This document shows, one piece after another, positions 1 to 5,154 of a DNA stretch of 5,154 nucleotides. This stretch comes from Gemmatimonadota bacterium. Its GTDB lineage: Bacteria; Gemmatimonadota; Gemmatimonadetes; Longimicrobiales; Gaopeijiaceae. The position numbers were made by a program, and so were the translations under genes. The stretch lies in contig JAPOOQ010000113.1 in NCBI GenBank assembly GCA_026713345.1, positions 1 to 5,154 of the forward strand. The letters run 5' to 3'. The notes beneath the pieces were generated by a model. The model ran no database searches and had not been told where the DNA came from. It was given only the letters and a program-made list of their open reading frames with translations. Position 1 is the stretch's first letter. Every line of letters starts with the position of its first letter.

Positions 1-3000
1 AACCTCCTCCAGCTCGGCGAGCAACCCCTCCAACGTCCCCGCCATGATCCCGAACACCTCGACCATCCCGCTCCCCGGCCGTCCATCTCCCCGCTCCGAC
101 ATCGACAGCAGGTTGGCCAACCGGTTGTTCACCTTGATCGGAAAGTTCAGCGGATCCTGGTTCGACCGGTTCCTCACCTGGTAGATCTCCCCCTCCACCG
201 CGTTCAGCGCCGCCCGCAACCGCGCCCCCGCCTCCCCCAACCCCTCATCATCCGACGCGGCCAGCCTCTCCTCCAACTGCGCCTTCACGTCGCGGATCTC
301 GATCACCGCGCGGTTCGCCCGGTCCACCTGGTCGCGGATCTGCACCCCGAACTCGTACTGCGCGACCAGGTCCTCGTCCGTCACGCCCTCGATCCACGGG
401 TTGCGCTTCACGACCAGGTCGCGCGACGCCACCTCACCGCCCACCCGCAGCCGCACCCTGTACGTCCCCGGCGGCACCACCGGCGCCATCGTCCGCACCC
501 CCCACAGGATCATCCCTGGGAAGCTCGCCGCCGGATCGGTCCGCAAATCCCACCGGAACCGGTTCCAGCCGGGCACCACCCGCAGCGCCGGACCCGACCA
601 CCGGTCCCGCGCTTCCCCCTCGACCGCCGGCTTGAATGTGCGCACCACCTCCCCGCCAGCGTCCAGAATTTCCAGCGTGGCCTGCGCCCCCGCATCACCC
701 TCCAACGCCTCCGCCACCCCCTCCCCCACCCACCACGAAATCACCGCACCGTTCGCCGACCGGTACGCGGGGGCCGGTTCGAGCATCACCACGTCCCCAT
801 CGAGCATCCCCGGCCGGTACTCCCTGAGCGGCCCCACGTTGTCCAGCACCCAGAACCCCCGGCCATGGCTCGCCATCGCCAGTTCGTCGTGCTCCGGGAT
901 CACGTCCGTCACGGGAATGTCGGGCAGCCCCGGATTCAGCTCCTGCCACCACCCGCCGTCATCGAACGTCAAGTACACGCCGTGATTCGTGCCCGCGTAC
1001 AGCAGCCCCTCCCGGCTCGGATCCTCGCGCACCGAGTTCACGTACGCGTCGTCGCGGATACCGTTCACGATCCGGGTCCATGACTCGCCGTAATCGTCCG
1101 TCTTCCACACATGCGGCCGGAAGTCGTCCAGGAGCGGGAGGCGCGCCGACACGTACGCCCTGCCCGCATCGAACGCCGACGCGTCGATCAGGCTGACCCG
1201 CCCGAAGTCCGGCATGTCCGGCGGCGTCACGTTCGTCCAGCTCTCGCCGCCGTCGCGCGTGACGTGCACGAGCCCGTCGTCCGACCCCGTCCAGATCACG
1301 TCGATGTCCACCTTGCCGGGCCCGACCGCAAAGATCGTCGCGTACACCTCCGGGCCGTTCATGTCGCCGGTGATCGGCCCGCCCGAATGGCCCAGCGTCA
1401 TCGGGTCCGCGCGGGTGAGGTCGTCGCTCAGCCGCTCCCAGTTGTTGCCGCCGTCGGTGGTCCGCCAGAGCCGGTTGGACGACGTGTACAGGGTGTTGGG
1501 ATCGATGGGCGAAAAGATGATCGGAAAGGTCCACTGCCAGCGCTCGACCATGTCGACGGCCGGCTCGCCGGAGTAGAACCAGGGGTAGGGATTGACCTCG
1601 CGCGAGATGCCCAGGCGGCGGTTGAACCGGTCCAGGTAGCGGCCGTTGTTGGTGCCCGAGAAGAAGACGTCGAGGTCCTTCGGGTCGGGCGCGATGTAGC
1701 CCGGCTCGCCGCCGCCCGCCCGGGAGTGCACGTCCATCGAGCCGCGGGTGATCGCGGGTGCCCGGGCGCCGGAGCCGTCCCCGCCGCCCGCCAGCGCCGA
1801 CGCGAACCGCCCCGCGTTCCAGTCCGACGGCAGGCAGGGCGGGCTGTTGTCCTGCTGCGACCCGCAGATGTGCCACGGGATGTGCGCGGTCGTGACGCCG
1901 TGGTAGAACTGCGCGGTGGAAAACTCCTGGTCGGTCCACTCGCTGCCTGTGGTATAGCTGACTGCACCGCCACCGTCGTTGGCGACCACGACGTGCGCGG
2001 GGTCGTCGGGGTCGATCCAGAAGTCGTGGAAGTCGCCGTGGGTGCCGTTGTTGATGACGTCGTAGGTGGCGCCGCCGTCGGTCGAGCGGAAGAACGACGT
2101 GTTCTGCACGTAGACGACGTCCTCGTCGTGATGGTCGGCGAAGACGTGCGTGTAGTAGAAGGCCCGCTGGCGGATGCGCCGCTCGTCGTTGATGAGCTCC
2201 CAGGTGTCGCCCCCGTCGTCCGAGCGGAAGAGGCCGCCGTCGTCGTGCTCGAAGAGGGAGTAGACGTCGTTCGAATTCGCGCTCGACACGGCCACCCCGA
2301 TCCGCCCGACGACGCCTTCGGCCGGCATGCCGGGATTGTGCGTGATCTCGGTCCACGTGTCCCCGCCATCGACCGATTTGAACATGCCGCTGCCCGGCCC
2401 GCCGGATGCCATCGTGTACTCCGTGCGGAACGCCTCCCACAGCGAAGCGTAGAGCACGTCCGGGTTGTTGCGGTCGATCACGAGGTCGATGGCGCCCGTG
2501 CGCGCGTCGCGGAAAAGGATGCGTTCCCAGGTGTCCCCACCGTCGGTGGACCGGAAGACCCCGCGTTCCTCACTCGGCACCCCGTACTTCCCGAACGACG
2601 CGACGTACACGATGTCCGGGTTCGTCGGGTGGATGCGGATCTTGGAGATCGCGTGCGAGTCGCGGAAGCCGATGTGCTCCCAGGTCGCGCCCGCGTCGCG
2701 GCTCCGGTAGACGCCGTCGCCGGGCAGGATGTTGCCGCGAATGCACGTCTCGCCGGTGCCGATGAAGACGAGGTCGGGGTCCGTTTCGGCCACCGCCACC
2801 GCGCCGATCGACGACGACGTGATCTGGAAGTCGGTGACGGGGAACCAGTCCTCGCCGCCGTTGGTGGTCTTCCAGAGCCCGCCGCCCGTGGCGCCGAAGT
2901 AGGCCTCCTGCGGGCGGCCCTTGACGCCGGAGGTGGCGATCGAGCGGCCGCCGCGGTCGGGCCCGAGGTTGCGCCAGGAGTAGCCGGCGAGGAAGGCGGA

Positions 3001-3159
3001 GTCGAGGGTGATTTGCTGGGCGGCGAGGGTGGGTGAGCCGAGCATGGGCGCGGCACCTGGCTGGAGCGGCCCGCCCACAACCGAAAAGCTGGCCACGAGG
3101 GCCCCGAGGAGTGCAACTCGCCGGACGAGATCCGGGCGCTGAATTGAAGAGCGTTTCAC
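1..3159 (-). CDS. Exported VPS10/sortilin-type BNR (Asp-box) beta-propeller protein, 3' end cut by window
   Basis: One uninterrupted frame of 1053 codons, open at the left edge. It belongs to the large secreted propeller family often labelled 'glycosyl hydrolase' or 'VPS10 domain-containing'; no catalytic activity is established, and I infer none. The GTG start at 3157-3159 is preceded by AGGA with 9 nt spacing and yields a signal peptide: basic n-region with KR at 2-3 and RR at 13-14, hydrophobic core 15-28, cleavage probably between 36 and 49. Family signature WRNLGP..GGR is at 62-72. Asp boxes (S/T-x-D-x-G-x-x-W) lie near 97-105, 152-160, 203-211, 261-269, 312-320, 358-366 (Tyr replaces Trp), 566-574, 633-641 and 686-694, consistent with two propellers. 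Conserved GSQQDN is at 433-438, GGGEPGYI at 482-489 and SHGRGFWVLD at 764-773. An Ig/FlgD-like strand region (PPGTYRVRL, about 895-905) and a likely coiled coil (about 940-995) follow. Relatives run about 1050-1100 aa, so little is missing. The family call is firm; role and substrate are unknown. Confidence 0.93.
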   Translation of the reverse strand, partial: MKRSSIQRPDLVRRVALLGALVASFSVVGGPLQPGAAPMLGSPTLAAQQITLDSAFLAGYSWRNLGPDRGGRSIATSGVKGRPQEAYFGATGGGLWKTTNGGEDWFPVTDFQITSSSIGAVAVAETDPDLVFIGTGETCIRGNILPGDGVYRSRDAGATWEHIGFRDSHAISKIRIHPTNPDIVYVASFGKYGVPSEERGVFRSTDGGDTWERILFRDARTGAIDLVIDRNNPDVLYASLWEAFRTEYTMASGGPGSGMFKSVDGGDTWTEITHNPGMPAEGVVGRIGVAVSSANSNDVYSLFEHDDGGLFRSDDGGDTWELINDERRIRQRAFYYTHVFADHHDEDVVYVQNTSFFRSTDGGATYDVINNGTHGDFHDFWIDPDDPAHVVVANDGGGAVSYTTGSEWTDQEFSTAQFYHGVTTAHIPWHICGSQQDNSPPCLPSDWNAGRFASALAGGGDGSGARAPAITRGSMDVHSRAGGGEPGYIAPDPKDLDVFFSGTNNGRYLDRFNRRLGISREVNPYPWFYSGEPAVDMVERWQWTFPIIFSPIDPNTLYTSSNRLWRTTDGGNNWERLSDDLTRADPMTLGHSGGPITGDMNGPEVYATIFAVGPGKVDIDVIWTGSDDGLVHVTRDGGESWTNVTPPDMPDFGRVSLIDASAFDAGRAYVSARLPLLDDFRPHVWKTDDYGESWTRIVNGIRDDAYVNSVREDPSREGLLYAGTNHGVYLTFDDGGWWQELNPGLPDIPVTDVIPEHDELAMASHGRGFWVLDNVGPLREYRPGMLDGDVVMLEPAPAYRSANGAVISWWVGEGVAEALEGDAGAQATLEILDAGGEVVRTFKPAVEGEARDRWSGPALRVVPGWNRFRWDLRTDPAASFPGMILWGVRTMAPVVPPGTYRVRLRVGGEVASRDLVVKRNPWIEGVTDEDLVAQYEFGVQIRDQVDRANRAVIEIRDVKAQLEERLAASDDEGLGEAGARLRAALNAVEGEIYQVRNRSNQDPLNFPIKVNNRLANLLSMSERGDGRPGSGMVEVFGIMAGTLEGLLAELEEV
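714..731 (-). other. G-run tract inside the propeller gene (possible G-quadruplex)
   Basis: On the coding (minus) strand, GGG, GGGGG, GGGGG and GG runs are separated by single bases. Only three runs have three or more Gs, so a three-layer quadruplex would need a split run; a two-layer form is possible. It arises from Gly/Glu/Val/Ala codons in a G-ending codon stretch and may be only a by-product of that bias. Confidence 0.3.
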
Positions 3160-3168
3160 GGTAGCGGA

Positions 3169-3172
3169 TCCT
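3169..3172 (-). promoter_or_regulatory. Shine-Dalgarno AGGA deciding the GTG start of the propeller gene
   Basis: On the minus strand AGGA precedes GTG with 9 nt between them. The next in-frame ATG (residue 39) would cut off the charged n-region and hydrophobic core of the signal peptide, so the GTG is the better start. Confidence 0.55.
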
Positions 3173-3261
3173 GTGCGTGGGGTGGGTGTGGGTGGCGAGG
3201 TCAAGCTACCGGAGGCGCGGTGGGCGCGACAAGGAAGCGGCCAGCAGCACCAGGATCACGG

Positions 3262-3291
3262 TTGCCCCTGTCCTCCCGGTTTGTGTACTCT
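3262..3291 (+). promoter_or_regulatory. Weak candidate promoter for the HTH-DUF433 gene
   Basis: TTGCCC (3262-3267) and TACTCT (3286-3291) are 18 nt apart, matching consensus at four and three of six positions. If real, its -10 box overlaps that of the divergent minus-strand candidate, so the two directions would compete and one bound regulator could affect both. The 3160-3365 gap contains no other convincing element and no credible small gene. Confidence 0.2.
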
Positions 3292-3315
3292 ATGGCCATG
3301 ATCGCCCGTCGCCAA
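3287..3315 (-). promoter_or_regulatory. Candidate sigma-70-type promoter for the propeller gene
   Basis: Reading the minus strand, TTGGCG (3315-3310, four of six matches to TTGACA) and TAGAGT (3292-3287, four of six matches to TATAAT) are separated by exactly 17 nt. This would give a leader of about 120 nt before the GTG start. The intergenic region is GC-rich, so an AT-containing hexamer pair at ideal spacing is mildly notable, but both hexamers are imperfect and chance is a real alternative. Confidence 0.33.
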
Positions 3316-3365
3316 CACATCACCGGAGCACGACACTCGACAGGACTCACACCCCCCGCCAGCCG

Positions 3366-4037
3366 ATGAATCAAGCGCTCCTCGGATCGCGCGATATTCG
3401 CGACCAGCCGGCCTACACCTTTCCCGAGGCCGCGCGTTACCTGGGCATTCCGCGAGCGACTCTCCGGTATTGGGTGCTTGAATCCGCGGGTTCCAAGCCG
3501 CTCATAACAGCACCGGCGGGTGCCAGCGGCAGGCTGTCCTTCAATAACCTCGTCGAAGCGCATGTCCTTCGTGCACTCCGCACCGTTCATCGGGTCAAGA
3601 TGGGGGCGGTACGCGACGCCCTGGCCTTTGCCGAGCAATCTCTCGGGATTGACCGCCTCCTGCTTCGGGATGAACTGCGGACATCCGGCCAGGAAGTCCT
3701 TCTCGAGCGTCTCGATCAACTGATCTCGCTGACCAAGTCCGGACAACTGGCAATACAGCGCATTCTCGCGGCGTATCTGAAGCGAGTGGAACGTGACGAT
3801 AACGCTCTTCCGTTCAGGCTTTACCCGCTTCCGGCGGGCGTGTCCCACGGTACCAGGACCATCGTCATCGATCCCCGAATCTCATTTGGCCGTCCAACCA
3901 TCGCAGGATCCGGCATTTCAACCGAAGCGCTGATTTCCCGGATTGACGCAGGAGAGTCGGTGGACGTCCTCGCTGACGACTATGGTCTCCAGCCCGCGCA
4001 GATTCACGACGCCGTCCTCTACGAACGAGCGGCTTGA
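3366..4037 (+). CDS. MerR-like HTH plus DUF433 protein, antitoxin-type, 223 aa
   Basis: Two-part protein. Residues 17-37 (YTFPEAARYLGIPRATLRYW) read as a MerR/excisionase-like helix-turn-helix. A mostly helical middle (about 50-150) includes the family-typical 'LSFNNLVEAHVLRA' segment. Residues 165-221 match DUF433: IDPRISFGRPTIAGSGIST, then an 'AGESVDVLADDYGL' stretch and a final helix. DUF433 proteins are widely encoded just upstream of PIN-like (DUF5615/Mut7-C-type) genes and are regarded as antitoxins; the HTH suggests DNA binding and autoregulation, which is inference. The ATG at 3366 is the only internal in-frame Met near the domain start. The frame stays open back to 3177, but that extension is low-complexity and non-homologous-looking, so I reject it. 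No good Shine-Dalgarno precedes the ATG. Its TGA overlaps a TTG that opens the next frame (TTGA), the spacing expected of a coupled toxin. G+C looks lower (about 60% by eye) than in the propeller gene. Confidence 0.85.
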   Translation: MNQALLGSRDIRDQPAYTFPEAARYLGIPRATLRYWVLESAGSKPLITAPAGASGRLSFNNLVEAHVLRALRTVHRVKMGAVRDALAFAEQSLGIDRLLLRDELRTSGQEVLLERLDQLISLTKSGQLAIQRILAAYLKRVERDDNALPFRLYPLPAGVSHGTRTIVIDPRISFGRPTIAGSGISTEALISRIDAGESVDVLADDYGLQPAQIHDAVLYERAA

Positions 4038-4066
4038 GCAGGGTCTTCTTCATCGATCGGGACTCA

Positions 4067-4082
4067 CTAAGCAAAACAAACA
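4067..4082 (+). repeat. Direct repeat copy 1 (CTAAGCAAAACAAACA)
   Basis: Sixteen bases that recur at 4148-4163 with one mismatch (A to G at the tenth base). The copies are 81 bp apart, so they are in frame in the toxin-like frame and both read L-S-K-(T/A)-N. The A-rich, G-poor word stands out from the surrounding GC-rich DNA. Confidence 0.7.
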
Positions 4083-4093
4083 GCGTTTTGCTT
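4069..4093 (+). other. 9-bp inverted repeat (hairpin) overlapping repeat copy 1
   Basis: AAGCAAAAC (4069-4077) and GTTTTGCTT (4085-4093) are perfect reverse complements around a 7-nt loop, followed by TTGTTAG. It resembles a small terminator, but the stem has only three G-C pairs and the trailing T-run is broken, so termination would be weak. It lies just after the DUF433 stop and could reduce read-through toward the Fic gene, or be part of an operator or recombination scar. The structure is certain; its function is not. Confidence 0.55.
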
Positions 4094-4147
4094 TTGTTAG
4101 ATGCCGGCCTCAGCGCCGCTAGGAAATCCCTTTTCCCAGCCAACACC

Positions 4148-4163
4148 CTAAGCAAAGCAAACA
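4148..4163 (+). repeat. Direct repeat copy 2 (CTAAGCAAAGCAAACA)
   Basis: Partner of the copy at 4067-4082, identical at 15 of 16 bases. It lies 37 bp before the Fic start codon. It lacks the downstream GTTTTGCTT arm, so it does not form the hairpin that copy 1 does. Confidence 0.7.
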
Positions 4164-4200
4164 CCTTGAACTTTTTCTACCGTAATGCCATCTTGGGACC

Positions 4201-5154
4201 ATGCAGCGAGGATCCACAGGCACCTATGAGGTAGCGGTCGGCGGCGGAGAGACCGTGCGAGCCTTCGTACCCCGTCCCCTCCCACCCGTCCCGCAAGTTG
4301 ATGCCCGGCAGAGCCTCGGACGCCTGCTGGAAGAAGCCACCGCCGCTCTCGGCCGTCTCGATGCAGTCACCGAACTACTGCCGGACCCGACCGTCTTCGT
4401 CTTCGGGCACGTTCGGAAAGAAGCGGTCCTCTCCTCCCAGATCGAAGGCACCCAGGCCTCACTGGCCGACCTGCTGCTCCACGAAGCGGGGGGCGTGCCG
4501 GCTGCACACCGTGGCGATGTCCTGGAAACGTCGAATGCCGTGGCAGCCCTGCATCACGGAATCGAGCGCTTGCGGAGCGGCTTCCCCATTTCGAACCGTC
4601 TGATGCGGGAGATGCACGCCAGGTTGTTGGCGAGCGGTCGCGGCGCGGCCATGATGCCGGGTGAGTTCCGGCGGTCGCAGAACTGGATCGGCGGCTCGCG
4701 TCCCGGCAATGCCGCCTTCGTTCCCCCACCCCCGAACCACGTCCAGTACTGTATGGCCGACCTGGAGCGGTTCATCCACGCCACGGACGACGGACTTCCC
4801 GTACTCGTCAAGGCCGGGCTCGCGCATGTGCAGTTCGAAACCATCCATCCGTTTCTCGATGGCAACGGTCGTCTGGGACGACTGCTGATCACCCTGATGC
4901 TGTGCGACGGGGGACTGCTCCGGGAGCCGCTTCTTTACCTCAGCCTGTATTTCAAACGCAATCGGAGCACCTACTACCGACTCCTCAACGACATCCGGCA
5001 CACCGGAGACTGGGAAGCCTGGCTTCGGTTCTTCCTGGAGGGTGTGCGCGAGGTTGCGGAAGCGGCGTTCGTGACGGCCCGGTGCGTCAGCGAAACGATC
5101 CGCGACGACCGATCACGAATCGGCCGTCTGGGCCGCCGTGCGAGATCGGCGCTG
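4201..5154 (+). CDS. Class II Fic-family AMP-transferase, C-terminus cut by window
   Basis: The 318 codons seen match the Fic_N plus Fic architecture of SoFic-like enzymes, which transfer AMP from ATP to hydroxyl side chains of target proteins in the cytoplasm. The N-terminal MQRGSTGTYE...AFVPRPLPP is typical for the subfamily and fixes the ATG at 4201. The inhibitory helix motif [S/T]xxxE[G/N] is S78-S-Q-I-E82-G83, whose Glu blocks productive ATP binding in this class. The substrate-positioning flap lies around 155-178 (EFRRSQNWIGGSRPG...FVPPPP). The catalytic HPFLDGNGRLGR spans 216-227, with His216 as general base, Asp220 for metal and Arg224/Arg227 for phosphates, so the site looks intact and active. 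The 'YFKRNRSTYYRLL' helix (250-262) follows. Full-length relatives are about 370-380 aa, so a C-terminal winged-helix part of about 55 residues is probably outside the window. The Shine-Dalgarno is poor (GGGA only 2 nt from ATG). The gene lies 163 bp after the DUF433 gene, same strand. The target protein cannot be inferred. Confidence 0.93.
   Translation, partial: MQRGSTGTYEVAVGGGETVRAFVPRPLPPVPQVDARQSLGRLLEEATAALGRLDAVTELLPDPTVFVFGHVRKEAVLSSQIEGTQASLADLLLHEAGGVPAAHRGDVLETSNAVAALHHGIERLRSGFPISNRLMREMHARLLASGRGAAMMPGEFRRSQNWIGGSRPGNAAFVPPPPNHVQYCMADLERFIHATDDGLPVLVKAGLAHVQFETIHPFLDGNGRLGRLLITLMLCDGGLLREPLLYLSLYFKRNRSTYYRLLNDIRHTGDWEAWLRFFLEGVREVAEAAFVTARCVSETIRDDRSRIGRLGRRARSAL

Larger units (their letters stand above)
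4034..4234 (+). pseudogene. Probable truncated PIN-like toxin remnant (66-codon frame)
   Basis: The TTG at 4034-4036 overlaps the stop of the DUF433 gene, as expected for a translationally coupled partner. The first residues, SRVFFIDRDSLS, resemble the N-terminus of PIN-like toxins found beside DUF433 antitoxins, where the early Asp is a metal-binding acid. The later 'LLDAGLSAARKSLFPANTL' also fits the pattern of that family's second helix and following loop. Resemblance then fades, and the frame ends at TAG 4232-4234, 34 nt inside the Fic gene. Relatives I recall are about 100-130 aa with further acidic residues, which are absent here. The frame carries the peptide echo LSKTN / LSKAN from a 16-bp DNA repeat. 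Alternatives are a genuine short protein or untranslated spacer. The toxin reading rests on position plus a short match, so confidence is moderate. Confidence 0.42.

Noticed and set aside
959..2440. Long Arg-rich minus-strand open frame (493 codons), and similar ones at 1428-2369 and 2478-3116
   Set aside because: These lie in the other frames of the propeller gene, are dominated by Arg, Ser, Thr, Pro or Ala, and show no family features. They do not indicate a frameshift, because the true frame is continuous.
1111..3036. 641-codon plus-strand open frame opposite the propeller gene
   Set aside because: It is antisense to a clearly recognised protein. Its product is Arg/Val/Asp-rich low complexity with no domain, as expected from high G+C and third-position bias.
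3177..3365. N-terminal extension of the HTH-DUF433 protein
   Set aside because: The added 63 residues are low-complexity, unrelated to the family, and cover the divergent intergenic region. The HTH begins 17 residues after the ATG at 3366.
3201..3848. 215-codon minus-strand frame opposite the DUF433 gene
   Set aside because: It is antisense to a recognised gene, with no domain and no plausible ribosome binding site.
4069..4100. Rho-independent terminator after the DUF433 gene
   Set aside because: A hairpin is present, but the stem has few G-C pairs and the T-run is interrupted, so I kept it only as an inverted repeat.
4166..4188. Promoter TTGAAC ... TAATGC just before the Fic gene
   Set aside because: The spacing is only 11 nt, too short for a sigma-70-type promoter.
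4459..5001. 180-codon minus-strand frame opposite the Fic gene
   Set aside because: It is antisense to the Fic catalytic domain, whose motifs are intact in the plus frame; it is a shadow frame.
1..5154. tRNA, rRNA, CRISPR array, insertion sequence ends or riboswitch
   Set aside because: I looked for clover-leaf segments, evenly spaced repeats, terminal inverted repeats with transposase-like frames and conserved leader structures, and saw none.

Overview
The window is high-GC bacterial DNA with three main coding regions, two of them cut by the window edges. The strongest clue to its source is the large exported BNR/Asp-box beta-propeller protein on the minus strand. That 'WRNLGP..GGR ... FGATGGGLWKTT' family is heavily expanded in Gemmatimonadota and also found in Bacteroidota/Rhodothermota and Acidobacteriota-like lineages. 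With the strong G+C bias, a Gemmatimonadota-like genome is my best guess. This is inference from family distribution, not proof.

Layout. Positions 1-3159 (minus) hold one continuous reading frame of 1053 codons, running off the left edge near its expected C-terminus. It encodes a Sec-exported VPS10/sortilin-type, 'glycosyl hydrolase'-labelled propeller protein. Positions 3160-3365 are a divergent intergenic region with weak overlapping promoter candidates. Positions 3366-4037 (plus) encode a 223-aa protein with a MerR-like helix-turn-helix at the N-terminus and a DUF433 domain at the C-terminus, an antitoxin-type architecture. A TTG codon overlaps its stop (TTGA) and opens a 66-codon frame (4034-4234). 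The start of that frame looks like the beginning of a PIN-like toxin, but it is too short and soon loses resemblance, so it is probably a toxin remnant. This stretch is compositionally distinct (about 48% G+C over 4061-4200) and carries a 16-bp near-perfect direct repeat and a 9-bp hairpin. Positions 4201-5154 (plus) encode a class II Fic-family AMP-transferase, complete through its catalytic core but cut at the right edge.

Working together. The exported propeller gene is divergent from the rest and probably functionally unrelated. The right half looks like an accessory segment: an antitoxin-like regulator whose co-directional toxin appears broken, followed directly by a Fic enzyme with its own built-in inhibitory motif. 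Whether the HTH-DUF433 protein now regulates the Fic gene, or is simply an orphan, is the main open question. I see no RNA genes, CRISPR array, insertion sequence or complete new system.
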